Shown: positions 28,357 to 36,257, numbered from the stretch's first letter. The stretch: 44,735 nt of DNA from Deltaproteobacteria bacterium (GCA_947466225.1 CANIBL010000018.1:1-44735), one strand, 5' to 3'. The notes: generated by a model not told the origin, from the letters alone. Program-made: numbers and translations.

Positions 28357-29307
28357 CTATGGACGATCCATAATTCCTCTTATGACAGCTCTGAGTGTTT
28401 TTAAAGGATGGGGGTTTGGGTTTGGATCCTCACCTACTGGAAGTGCTGCCTCTACTTCACAGCCATTACTATTTCCTTTATAAAAACCGTCTGTCTTGTC
28501 CCCTGTATATCCATCAGTAAAAGCCGCCCAGTATTGACAGTTAAAATACGGTGCTATTACTGTAAACACACCAGGCTCCTCACCAGTGTTCTTTTGTGCT
28601 CTTATGAGCTCATGCGTAGTTTCATCAAAAGTCAAATCTTCGTAACCACGCAACATAACGATATTACCGCGAAAATTGCCGCCCTCCGGAATATCCCCCT
28701 GTTTTAGGGCGGTAGCAAAGAGCTCTCGCGCCATGACGAAAAAATACGGGATCCGCCGAGTCCACTCCGCATTAATAGCCGCAATTTCAGTCGGGTTCAA
28801 ATAAGTATCATCATGATAACCCGCTTCTGCAAGTGCAGCTCGAATCAGAGGAGAAACAGCCCATTGCATATCTTCGAAATTATCACCCCCCCCTTTTGGC
28901 CAGGAGGATACCTGCCCCTCTGGAGGGGGGGTTACCGTTATAAACACTCGGTTACTCTCATCATGTGGAAACGTAGTACTTAGTAAGACTTGCACCCTAA
29001 TCGTTGTTCCAGATAGAGCTGGCAGTTTGGGTGTCGGATCTTCTGGCTTTGCCGTGGTATCCTCTACCTTTGCTGTCGGATCTCCTGGCTTTGCTGTCGG
29101 ATCTCCTGGCGTTGCGGTCGTATCTTCTAGCTTTGCTGTCAGATCTCCTGGTTTATCCTTTGTATCCATTGGATTGGTTAGCGGCGCCGTCGGCTTGGGT
29201 TGTGTTGCGGGGTCTTTCACAGGGGTGTCCGAGGTACTTTTGCATCCTACCGATAGGAGCAGAGCCCCCCCGATAATAGAGACCGGGAGTGCACGACTTT
29301 TTCTCAT
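28357..29307 (-). CDS. Lipoprotein with Pro/Thr/Asp-rich heptad repeats
   Basis: This 316-aa predicted lipoprotein has a signal MRKSRALPVSIIGGALLLSVGC with lipobox LSVGC, lipidated at C22. Residues 52-93 are six 7-aa units (KPGDPTA, KLEDTTA and variants), a flexible spacer from the membrane. The C-terminal 220 residues form a globular domain of unknown family with two Cys (NCQYW, NGCEVE). GGGGGA precedes the ATG. It lies 35 nt downstream of fliW on the same strand, so it may be the last gene of the flagellar transcript, but a functional link to motility is only positional. Confidence 0.8.
   Translation of the reverse strand: MRKSRALPVSIIGGALLLSVGCKSTSDTPVKDPATQPKPTAPLTNPMDTKDKPGDLTAKLEDTTATPGDPTAKPGDPTAKVEDTTAKPEDPTPKLPALSGTTIRVQVLLSTTFPHDESNRVFITVTPPPEGQVSSWPKGGGDNFEDMQWAVSPLIRAALAEAGYHDDTYLNPTEIAAINAEWTRRIPYFFVMARELFATALKQGDIPEGGNFRGNIVMLRGYEDLTFDETTHELIRAQKNTGEEPGVFTVIAPYFNCQYWAAFTDGYTGDKTDGFYKGNSNGCEVEAALPVGEDPNPNPHPLKTLRAVIRGIMDRP
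29029..29154. repeat. 21-bp coding tandem repeat (six units)
   Basis: The lipoprotein gene holds six imperfect 21-bp units in tandem, each coding a 7-aa block of the form K-x-G/E-D-x-T-A. Such in-frame arrays can gain or lose units by slippage without shifting frame, changing spacer length in the surface protein. Confidence 0.8.
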
Positions 29308-29342
29308 ATATCCCCCATAAAATAGTGTGAATGAAGCTAGGT

Positions 29343-29864
29343 CTATTTCAGCGACACGGCAGAAGCCGTCTTGGTTCTGTCTGGGATCATCGTTTCTGAT
29401 GGAGCTTGTGTTGCAGTAGCCCCAGCGGTTTTCTTCATCTCATCCATGATGTGATGTCGAATGGAATATTCTGTTTGGTTGAGGATCAATTGCTTACCCA
29501 AGCGATTTTTCAAATTGAAAATCAAAGGGGCTTTCAGATTGGCTGTCATATTCTCTGGGTTCGTGGGCATGGTCACGATGACAGACACTACAGCATCTTC
29601 TTCTTTTACTAGGCCAAGATCTTGTACCTCTGCCTCTGCCACTTCCACCGTATAACTTGGATAGAAGAGCAAAGGATTAATCAGCACAAAAGCCAATGCC
29701 CCATCTTCGAGGGATTGCAACCATTTAAAAGGAGAGTCTTTATCATGATCCAAGAGAACAAACGTATTGAGCTCGGGAAATCCAATCAACCCTTGTGGGA
29801 GTTTCAAGGTATCCGATTCCTGGACCTCAATTTCGCCGAACCTTGTCGTGGTGATCTTAGCCAA
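29343..29864 (-). CDS. fliW: Flagellar assembly factor FliW
   Basis: FliW (173 aa) binds CsrA and flagellin in a partner switch: when flagellin is exported, FliW is free to sequester CsrA. TTTRFGEIEVQESDTLKLPQGLIGFPEL at the N-terminus and VTMPTNPENMTANLKAPLIFNLKNRLGKQLIL near the C-terminus are highly diagnostic. The last 30 residues are a low-complexity tail. The start is TTG at 29864, with a G-run seven nt upstream; no ATG in frame gives the conserved N-terminus. It is 73 nt downstream of csrA, the classic pairing. Confidence 0.95.
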   Translation of the reverse strand: MAKITTTRFGEIEVQESDTLKLPQGLIGFPELNTFVLLDHDKDSPFKWLQSLEDGALAFVLINPLLFYPSYTVEVAEAEVQDLGLVKEEDAVVSVIVTMPTNPENMTANLKAPLIFNLKNRLGKQLILNQTEYSIRHHIMDEMKKTAGATATQAPSETMIPDRTKTASAVSLK

Positions 29865-29937
29865 GAGTCAACCCCCCAATCCTAAAAATGCATGTATTCA
29901 TTTTATCCTACCCTTTGCAAATCCTGAAATGTTCCAC

Positions 29938-30444
29938 TTATGGCTCCTTTTTCTTACGTCTCACAATGGGAGCGAAAGTATCGAGAAGAAGAGAAGAATG
30001 TGGCAATTTTTCAGAATCTTTTAACTGATGCCCATCACCAATGGAATTTCCTCTTCCGTCATGCCCAGGCCGCCTCGGCCGTATGGGCATCTCCCCCGAT
30101 CGTGGGGGATCCCCGACGCTCCCTTTGGTCGCTGGGGATGACGGAAGCTGTTGGGAATCCACGCGCCCAAAGGAAGCTGGGGATGACGAGGTACGACTTT
30201 CAGTCGCTGGGGATGACAGATAGCGCAGGGCATTTTCAAGCTGAGTAGGCAGATCCCCCACGACCTGCTGGGCCAAGAGGTTTTCCTCTTTAATCTTCTC
30301 ATACACCTCTTCCCGATGTACGGGTGTACTTGCCTCCGCTTGAATCCCCAAGCGGACCTGCTTGCCTTTAATTTGCATGACCACCACTCTCACCGAGTCT
30401 CCGATGGCGATGCCTTCTCCCAATTTTCGGGTCAATACGAGCAC
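29938..30444 (-). CDS. csrA: CsrA with a repeat-derived C-terminal extension
   Basis: CsrA is a small dimeric RNA-binding regulator that represses translation, in FliW-encoding bacteria typically of flagellin mRNA. Residues 1-60 (MLVLTRKLGEGIAIGDSVRV..VRLGIQAE..VHREEVYEKI) are canonical with the RNA-binding LTRK and VHREE strands. Family length is 60-80; this frame is 168 aa. Residues about 76-131 are encoded by the 89-bp palindromic element and two partial copies. The last 28 (LKDSEKLPHSS..RRKKKEP) look like the displaced native end. The start is GTG 30444 with AAGGGG upstream, 10 nt after flgL. The core seems functional; the effect of the extension is unknown. Confidence 0.93.
   Translation of the reverse strand: MLVLTRKLGEGIAIGDSVRVVVMQIKGKQVRLGIQAEASTPVHREEVYEKIKEENLLAQQVVGDLPTQLENALRYLSSPATESRTSSSPASFGRVDSQQLPSSPATKGSVGDPPRSGEMPIRPRRPGHDGRGNSIGDGHQLKDSEKLPHSSLLLDTFAPIVRRKKKEP
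30056..30226 (-). repeat. 89-bp palindromic element inside csrA, with partial tandem copies
   Basis: The full element runs 30056-30144, reversed relative to 24769-24857 and the same length. It reads CCGTCATgCCCAG..CTGGGGATGACGG on the plus strand. It is followed by two partial end-modules that finish in GCTGGGGATGACG (about 30187) and GCTGGGGATGACA (about 30218). All are read in csrA without a stop; the peptide includes SSPATKGSVGDPPRS and PIRPRRPGHD. Confidence 0.93.
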
Positions 30445-30454
30445 GTTTGGCCCC

Positions 30455-31354
30455 TTAATTCATCACGGTAAAGAGAGATGGCTGTAGAAGCTTACTTGAT
30501 GCCATCAAGGTGCTTTGCAAAATGGACTCGGTTCGCTTGTAGTCAGAGCTAATTTTGAACATATCTGCATCTTCCAAATTAGACAGCGTGCTAGATTCTC
30601 GTATTTTTTCTTCTTCCAATCGTTTTTCCGTTTGATCCAATGTAGTGGAAATAGCGCCAACACTGGATTGAAAACTCGCAGACCGATCCAAATGAAATTG
30701 CAAATTTTTCACAGCATCATAGATTTGAGACTTGTTATTATTCTGTAGCCCCCGACTCAATTCCTGCAGGGTATCCACCATCCCCCGAAATCCTTTTTGC
30801 TTTTCATCCGGAGAAGGCTCAAAGAGATCTCGCCCCGACAGATTGATCTTCTTAAAACTGTCGCTTTCGATTTGAAGGTAAATCTCTCCATCGTCACCGA
30901 GATACTTTCCATCTTGGCTCAAGGCAGGAGCGCGAGATCGAAAGCCAGAAAACACGTATCGATCGTTAAATTTTGTGTTGGCCAGTTGCACCACCTCACC
31001 GGTAATTTCCGCAATTTCTTTCTCGGTAATTTGCTTCATTTCAGGGCCGGCTGTATCGCTTGCCATCCCGATGGAGAGCTCGTGGGCACGAGCCAATTTT
31101 TCTTGTAGCCCCGCAATGGCAGATTCTGTGGTATCCAAAAACCCCCGAGAGAAGGTGATATTTTTCTGAAAATTCTCCAGCTCTCCCAACCGGCTTCGAT
31201 GCTGCAAAATCTTTGTAACCCCGATCGGATCATCATGGAGATTGCTGACGCGCTTTTGCGACGATAACTTCTCCAAGGCATCTAGATTTTCCCTTTTTGC
31301 TTTGGAAATATGATCATTGATTTGCGAAAATCGCATGTTGTCTGAAACGCGCAT
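30455..31354 (-). CDS. flgL: Flagellar hook-associated protein 3 (FlgL)
   Basis: FlgL (299 aa) is the second hook-filament junction protein, structurally related to flagellin. The N-terminal D0/D1 helices (MRFSQINDHISKAKRENLDALEKLSSQKRVSNLHDDPIG) and the C-terminal coil (ESSTLSNLEDADMFKISSDYKRTESILQSTLMASSKL) frame a short central domain containing KFNDRYVFSGFRSRAP. Length is typical of the family. It lies 18 nt after flgK and 10 nt before csrA, so FlgL, CsrA and FliW are expected to be made together. Confidence 0.94.
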   Translation of the reverse strand: MRVSDNMRFSQINDHISKAKRENLDALEKLSSQKRVSNLHDDPIGVTKILQHRSRLGELENFQKNITFSRGFLDTTESAIAGLQEKLARAHELSIGMASDTAGPEMKQITEKEIAEITGEVVQLANTKFNDRYVFSGFRSRAPALSQDGKYLGDDGEIYLQIESDSFKKINLSGRDLFEPSPDEKQKGFRGMVDTLQELSRGLQNNNKSQIYDAVKNLQFHLDRSASFQSSVGAISTTLDQTEKRLEEEKIRESSTLSNLEDADMFKISSDYKRTESILQSTLMASSKLLQPSLFTVMN

Positions 31355-31372
31355 ATCCGCTTCCTATACCGG

Positions 31373-32791
31373 TTACTTGAGATGCAAAATGGTATCTAAC
31401 ATCTCATCCACCGTTTTGATGACCTTCGAAGCTGCCGTGAAAGATGTCTGCCACCGCATCATATTGGTAGCCTCTTCATCCAACGAAACACCCGTAATGG
31501 ATTCTTTGCGGGCCATCACATCGGAATGGATTACTTGATCACTCTCCAACAAATGACCTGCTTTCACAATTTGGGTCCCCAATGCACCCACCGTATTGGT
31601 ATAAAACCCATCTAGGGTAGATTTCCCTTCATTCAGCAATTTTTCTTTTTGTATGCCCAACATACGGGTGATATTTACATTGTCTCCGGAAGCAAGTGGA
31701 GAGCTGGCAGTAGAAAGCGCATCTGTAGAGGCAATAATGGCATCATCTAAATCCATATTACGCGCAGAAAAGTCCACATCATCGACGGATTTAAAGAAAT
31801 TTAGCCCAGTCTGGGCGCCCATATTGTTGATCCCATACCCACTGCGATGCACTTCATTAAAACGATCTGTGAGAGTTTTGGCCAACTGGTTGTTGTCTTG
31901 AATCAGGCCTGTGATTACCTGATCGCGTACCTCTAAATATCCTCCGATCTTTCCACCGTGGATAGAATCGGTAATATCATGTGCACTTCCCCCTGAGTCA
32001 GTGGCAATGATCTGATACGCCCCCTCGGTAAGAGCGGATCGTTGCACATGCATGGAGGCAGCGCGACTTCCTTCCACCAATAATGTTTCATTGGGTCCCC
32101 GAATGGTCATCATCCCCGATGCATCACTGTAGTAACTAACATGGAAGACTTCACTGACTTGACGCAACATGCGATCTTGTTGATCTCGCAAATCGTTGGC
32201 TTGACTCTCATCAGCGAATTCCATACCTTTGATTTTTCCATTCAAACTGGCGATACGATCTAACAGACTATTGACTTCATGCACGGAGGAATCGATATTC
32301 TCATCGATCATGCTACGTGTAGAACGTAAATTTTCATCCACGCGCCGAAAGGTACTCGAAAGAGTTTTACCTTGTTCAATGACCGCAACCCGACTGGGCA
32401 AATCCTCCGGAGAGTTGGACAATGCGTGCAAGGAAGAGAAAAAATTCGACATCTCATCATATAGAGACGCGGATTGATCCGGAGAGTAAATGCCTTCTAG
32501 ACTCCGAAGGGCCTCATCTCGCGTGGTACTTGCGCCCAAAGATGCGTTGGATTGATTCAATTGTTTTTCGATAAATCGATCATGGGACCGGGAAATGTCT
32601 TGGGTATACACCCCGTTTCCCATAAAGACCCCTTGAAATCCGGTTGGTGCTCGTTGCCCCAAATGCGCTGTCTGTCGAGAGTAGCCCTCGGTTTGTGCAT
32701 TGGCAATGTTATGAGCCGCCGTATCCAAGCCTTGCCTGTTGGCAAATAAGGCCTGGGTGCCCAAATTCAATGTATGAAAAATACTAGTCAT
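31373..32791 (-). CDS. flgK: Flagellar hook-associated protein 1 (FlgK)
   Basis: FlgK (472 aa) is the first junction protein between hook and filament. The N-terminal rod-family motif FANRQGLDTAAHNIANAQTEGYSRQ and the C-terminal GVSLDEEATNMMRWQTSFTAASKVIKTVDEMLDTIL are diagnostic. The middle has GMEFADESQANDLRDQQDRMLRQVSE and the GGKIGGYLEVRD segment. Its start overlaps the flgN stop by one base (TAATG), the usual chaperone-substrate coupling. Size is at the short end for FlgK. Confidence 0.96.
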   Translation of the reverse strand: MTSIFHTLNLGTQALFANRQGLDTAAHNIANAQTEGYSRQTAHLGQRAPTGFQGVFMGNGVYTQDISRSHDRFIEKQLNQSNASLGASTTRDEALRSLEGIYSPDQSASLYDEMSNFFSSLHALSNSPEDLPSRVAVIEQGKTLSSTFRRVDENLRSTRSMIDENIDSSVHEVNSLLDRIASLNGKIKGMEFADESQANDLRDQQDRMLRQVSEVFHVSYYSDASGMMTIRGPNETLLVEGSRAASMHVQRSALTEGAYQIIATDSGGSAHDITDSIHGGKIGGYLEVRDQVITGLIQDNNQLAKTLTDRFNEVHRSGYGINNMGAQTGLNFFKSVDDVDFSARNMDLDDAIIASTDALSTASSPLASGDNVNITRMLGIQKEKLLNEGKSTLDGFYTNTVGALGTQIVKAGHLLESDQVIHSDVMARKESITGVSLDEEATNMMRWQTSFTAASKVIKTVDEMLDTILHLK

Positions 32792-33345
32792 TAGACTTTT
32801 ACCTGCAATTGTGACAACACATTGGTTGACGCAATCTGTCCCTTTTGGTTATAGGGCGTAGTGGCATCTCGTTCTACCTCGAGCCAAAATTGGTAGCTTT
32901 GTTGATGATTTTGCAGCAAAGCTTGCAAAATCCACCGATTTCTTTCCATCATGGGTTTGATCTGGGCTGCACGAGAGACGAAGCAATCAATGCTTTGGGT
33001 AAACTGCCGCAAGATGGTGGAGGCAGATGGATCTTCAAAGAGAAACCCAATTACAGTAGGTAGTTCGCTGATCTGTGCCGGTGGAAAGGCACCTTCATAT
33101 TGCAAAGCCAAAAATGTTTTCATTTTGCTTTTAAATTCTGTCAACGTAGTTTCAATGTCAGAGGAAACCTGGATTTTTCGTTGGGTGCCTTCTTCAAGTA
33201 GAGAAATCCGGTGTTGCTTCACGGATTCATATTCCACATCAAAGCACTCTACGAGTTGTTGATACAGAAATTCGATTTTTTCGATCTGTTGCGTAGCATG
33301 AACCAGGAAACGTTCGATTTCTTTGATTTCCTTTTGTTCCTTCAT
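32791..33345 (-). CDS. flgN: FlgN-like flagellar export chaperone
   Basis: This 184-aa, predicted all-helical protein is in the position of FlgN, the cytoplasmic chaperone that delivers FlgK and FlgL to the export gate. Sequence similarity is weak, as is normal for FlgN: a long amphipathic helix (EIERFLVHATQQIEKIEFLYQQLVECFDVE), then several more, ending in a polar tail that would carry the substrate-binding site. Assignment rests on size, helical content and the flgM-flgN-flgK order. ATG 33345 has AGGA seven nt upstream; a GTG two codons earlier sits directly on that site. Confidence 0.75.
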   Translation of the reverse strand: MKEQKEIKEIERFLVHATQQIEKIEFLYQQLVECFDVEYESVKQHRISLLEEGTQRKIQVSSDIETTLTEFKSKMKTFLALQYEGAFPPAQISELPTVIGFLFEDPSASTILRQFTQSIDCFVSRAAQIKPMMERNRWILQALLQNHQQSYQFWLEVERDATTPYNQKGQIASTNVLSQLQVKV

Positions 33346-33360
33346 GCGCACTTCCTTTTG

Positions 33361-33735
33361 TTATAATGCTGGGTAAGGTTCCCGGGCCAGCTGGTCTCGA
33401 ACGGCTTCTCGCACAATTCCATCTGCGATTTTAGTGGCATCAGGGGTATATTCACCTGCGGTGATTTTCTCCTTGAGGGCTTGCACCTTGTCTTCTCGAA
33501 TGGGAGAGGTATTTTGGGCCACTTCATAGGCCTTGGCTTTTTGCTTTTGCAAATGAGCCGCCTTGGGAGACAGTGCTACATCGTAGCTAGCCGACACTCC
33601 GAGATCGCTAAGAGAGTGCGCCGTTCCCCCACTAAGGGAAGTGGCTGCAGTGGTTGCAGCAGTTGTACCCGTAGTGGATTTGGAGGTTTTGTGTTTGGTC
33701 GCCACAGATTGCGGTTGGTTGCGGGTAATTTCCAT
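33361..33735 (-). CDS. flgM: Anti-sigma-28 factor FlgM
   Basis: FlgM (124 aa) holds sigma-28 inactive until the hook is complete, when it is exported. The C-terminal sigma-binding part SPIREDKVQALKEKITAGEYTPDATKIADGIVREAV is characteristic. The N-terminal 60 residues are Thr/Ala/Ser-rich and likely disordered, as expected for a protein exported unfolded, and are somewhat longer than in enterics. It lies between flgJ and flgN on the same strand. Its presence implies a sigma-28 (fliA) gene elsewhere in the genome. Confidence 0.9.
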   Translation of the reverse strand: MEITRNQPQSVATKHKTSKSTTGTTAATTAATSLSGGTAHSLSDLGVSASYDVALSPKAAHLQKQKAKAYEVAQNTSPIREDKVQALKEKITAGEYTPDATKIADGIVREAVRDQLAREPYPAL

Positions 33736-33755
33736 AGTCGCGCAGTGCCTCCTTG

Positions 33756-34274
33756 TTATTGATTATCCAATTTGGAACGGATCTGGAAAATAGGCAATTC
33801 TTGCTGGATGGGAATGGTCGGAAGTATCATGCTATTTTTAATGGCCTCTCTACGGATCGTTACGTCATGCCCAGGCCGATCAGGCCGTATGGGGATCTCC
33901 CTCGATCGAGGGGGACCCCCGACGCTCTCCTTGGTCGCTGGGGATGACGAGGCGCTCCTTACCGTCGCTGGGGATGACGATACTTGTAGTTTCTGATCTG
34001 CGTATTTTTGTAACCCACTAATTTGGTTTGAAATCATGGTGGAAAGACTTTTCCCGCTGGTTTGAGACATGATTTTGGCATATTCAGCGTCCAGCATGCT
34101 CCGATAAATTTCTTCCGAATTTCCCCCGTCCATAAATCCAGATTTGGGTACCGTTTTGCGCATGGCCTGCAACATGGTTTCCAAAAACAAACTGGAAAAA
34201 GACTCCGAAACCTCTTGGGTTTTGGTAGGACTTGCAGCTTTATCTGTGGCAGAGGGCAATCCAGCTATTTTCAT
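33756..34274 (-). CDS. flgJ: FlgJ-type rod-binding protein with a repeat-derived insert
   Basis: This 172-aa protein has the rod-capping domain of FlgJ (residues about 20-95: SFSSLFLETMLQAMRKTVPKSGFMDGGNSEEIYRSMLDAEYAKIMSQ in outline) and no muramidase domain, as in many non-enteric bacteria. Residues about 99-138 are encoded by a copy of the palindromic element (SSPATKESVGGPPRS, PIRPDRPGHD), in the same frame as in CsrA. The remaining 34 residues (TIRREAIKNS onward) would be the displaced native C-terminus. Its ATG overlaps the flgI stop in ATGA. The rod domain itself is intact. Confidence 0.9.
   Translation of the reverse strand: MKIAGLPSATDKAASPTKTQEVSESFSSLFLETMLQAMRKTVPKSGFMDGGNSEEIYRSMLDAEYAKIMSQTSGKSLSTMISNQISGLQKYADQKLQVSSSPATVRSASSSPATKESVGGPPRSREIPIRPDRPGHDVTIRREAIKNSMILPTIPIQQELPIFQIRSKLDNQ
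33863..33979 (-). repeat. Palindromic element inside flgJ, with one partial tandem copy
   Basis: The full element is 33863-33949, reading CGTCATGCCCAGG..GCTGGGGATGACG on the plus strand; between the CGTCAT and ATGACG ends it is 87 bp, i.e. 29 codons, identical to the other full copies. A partial end-module (AGGCGCTCCTTACCGTCGCT, then GGGGATGACG) follows to 33979. Orientation and phase relative to the host gene are the same as in csrA. Confidence 0.93.
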
Positions 34275-35248
34275 AGAATTTTGATCTCCCCATGTAACGC
34301 GCCTGCTGCGTGCAACGCTTGTAGAATCACACCAAGATCTTGGGGTTTAGCCCCCAATTGATTGAGGGCTTGAATCAATTCCCCAACGGTGGTGCCTTTG
34401 GTTTGAATGGCCGCGTGCTTATCCTTGTCCACCACAATGGATAGATCCCCATGAGCGATAGTGACTGGACTGATTTGTACCTCATTGCCCAGTACCACCG
34501 TACCCGTACGTTCGTTCAGTACCACCACCGATTTGGTATCGACCTGCACGGCAATGTCTTCCAGCTCAGCCACAAAGGCAACTAAGCGACGGGAAAAGAG
34601 AGGGGGTATCCGTACCTCGATGGTAGCTGGACTCGTGGAGGTGGCATAGAACCCTTTGAATGTATGGTTGATGGCCACTGCAATGCGATTGTTGGTACTG
34701 AAGTCTGAACGAATAAGGCTGAGGGTCACAATCCCGTGCGGCGCAAAATTCGGTACAAATTCCCGCTCGATAGAACCTCCGCTTGGTACGCGAGCGACTG
34801 TAAGCACGCCCGTTCCGCTACCGGACACTTGGCCCACCACCACAGGACCTTGGGCAAAAGAGTAGGTATGCCCGTCGCCGCCTTGAAGCGGGGTACTAAT
34901 GAGGGTGCCGCCAGCGAGACTCTTGGCATCGGCATTGGCGGATATACGTACGTCGATGCGATCACCGATCTTCGCAAATGGCGGAAGCTCTGCTGTAGCA
35001 ATAACGGAAGCATAGTTACCTGGAACGATGTCTTCTTTTACGGAGTGAATTCCCATATGGCTCAACATGCTGGCCACAGATTTTTTGGAGATGATGGAGG
35101 CAGATGAATCACCGGTGCCACCCAACCCAATCACAATGCCATAGCCTATCAAGCTATTGCTGCGCACCCCGCGAATGTTCACGAGATCTTTGATGCGGGT
35201 TTCCTGTGCCCAAAGCCCTTGCGTTAGAAGCACAAGGGCGAGGCACAT
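34271..35248 (-). CDS. flgI: Flagellar P-ring protein FlgI
   Basis: FlgI (325 aa) forms the P-ring around the rod in the peptidoglycan layer. After a short signal peptide (MCLALVLLTQGLWAQE) comes TRIKDLVNIRGVRSNSLIGYGIVIGLGGTGDSS, then GGTLISTPLQGGDGHTYSFAQGPV and the C-terminal LIQALNQLGAKPQDLGVILQALHAAGALHGEI, all family hallmarks. ATG 35248 is chosen because it starts the signal peptide just after the flgH stop (TAACATG); the frame stays open 42 codons upstream within flgH. The P-ring confirms a Gram-negative envelope. Confidence 0.96.
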   Translation of the reverse strand: MCLALVLLTQGLWAQETRIKDLVNIRGVRSNSLIGYGIVIGLGGTGDSSASIISKKSVASMLSHMGIHSVKEDIVPGNYASVIATAELPPFAKIGDRIDVRISANADAKSLAGGTLISTPLQGGDGHTYSFAQGPVVVGQVSGSGTGVLTVARVPSGGSIEREFVPNFAPHGIVTLSLIRSDFSTNNRIAVAINHTFKGFYATSTSPATIEVRIPPLFSRRLVAFVAELEDIAVQVDTKSVVVLNERTGTVVLGNEVQISPVTIAHGDLSIVVDKDKHAAIQTKGTTVGELIQALNQLGAKPQDLGVILQALHAAGALHGEIKIL

Positions 35249-35249
35249 G

Positions 35250-36257
35250 TTACCCCGCAGGGATAGCCGGTTTGGCTGGCGCCGCTGGAGGTGCAGGCGG
35301 CGCTGGTGCTGGTGCTGGAACATTTTGTGGGGTTCCTTTTTTCGGTTGCGCTGCAGGCGCTGCAGGCGCTGCACTCGGTGTAGACTCTTTCTTTACAGCA
35401 GCTTGAGCTGTGGCCAGTTTTTTCTCTTGCTCCACCAACGTATCTCGCTGTTTGGCCACTTGTTGTTTTTCTTTACCAAAGGAGATTAACTGTTTGCGTA
35501 GGGTATCCCGAAATTTCTCCAACTCCCTGCGTTTATCTTGCAGTGCACGGGCTTGTTTGGAACCGGCTTCGCTAAATCCGCTGATACGAAGGGAGTAGTC
35601 GTCTTGCCATTCGGGTGCATTTCGCTCTACCACTTCATCTTTGAAGGTTTCCGTAAATTGCACCTGGGATAAGTCGGATGTCTTGATAGAGGATCCGTTC
35701 AGCACATTGGAATATGGCAAATGGGCGCGCACTTGAATTTTATGGCCCTCTTCATTGGAGCGAGAGTCATGGTCATACGTCAGGTGCAAATCCCCATCTT
35801 CTTCTACATGGGCAATGCGCATCTTGATGGTGCGCATCAGATGCTTGTTTTCTCCCTCTGGTGGTGCCAGTGTAGGGAATTCTTTCAGCAATGCATCTTG
35901 GATATCCGGCTCTTTTTCTTTATCGTCTTTTTCTGTTTTGGATTTAATCGAAACAGAGTCAATTTCCACCGGAATATACGATCCGACTTGTGTCGGAACA
36001 CGAGAAGTGAAAAGGTAGTTTTTCTCATCTTCCGGTCGCATCAAACTTCCACTAGAGTTGTCAGGTTGTAGAGGTTCGAGCAGAATTTCCCGCTTTCGAG
36101 TAAAGAGATCCGCATGTTCTTTTGGTTTACTGGCTTTTTTCCTCTCTTCTATGGAGCGGATATTTTGCACCGGCCGTTGGGTAATGGAACGCATATTGGT
36201 TTCACACCCAAATAGGGCAAAAAGAGAAAAGAGGAAAAAAGAAAGTTGCAACCGCAT
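35250..36257 (-). CDS. flgH: Divergent flagellar L-ring protein FlgH with extended C-terminus
   Basis: This 335-aa lipoprotein (lipobox LFALFGC, C18) sits in the flgH position between flgA and flgI. The segment SGSLMRPEDEKNYLFTSRVPTQVGSYIPVEIDSV resembles the FlgH N-terminal 'GSL..LF.D.RA..VGD.V.V.I' pattern. The core is otherwise divergent. The C-terminal 100 residues are unusual: a charged coiled-coil (KRRELEKFRDTLRKQLISFGKEKQQ) then an Ala/Pro-rich tail (APAPAPPAPPAAPAKPA). Normal FlgH is about 230 aa and lacks this tail. The tail may reach the peptidoglycan or another ring protein; this is inference. Confidence 0.82.
   Translation of the reverse strand: MRLQLSFFLFSLFALFGCETNMRSITQRPVQNIRSIEERKKASKPKEHADLFTRKREILLEPLQPDNSSGSLMRPEDEKNYLFTSRVPTQVGSYIPVEIDSVSIKSKTEKDDKEKEPDIQDALLKEFPTLAPPEGENKHLMRTIKMRIAHVEEDGDLHLTYDHDSRSNEEGHKIQVRAHLPYSNVLNGSSIKTSDLSQVQFTETFKDEVVERNAPEWQDDYSLRISGFSEAGSKQARALQDKRRELEKFRDTLRKQLISFGKEKQQVAKQRDTLVEQEKKLATAQAAVKKESTPSAAPAAPAAQPKKGTPQNVPAPAPAPPAPPAAPAKPAIPAG

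Noticed and set aside
30145..30226. CRISPR-like array from repeated GCTGGGGATGACG
   Set aside because: Only three imperfect units, variable spacing, in-frame in csrA and clearly parts of the palindromic element; no cas genes.
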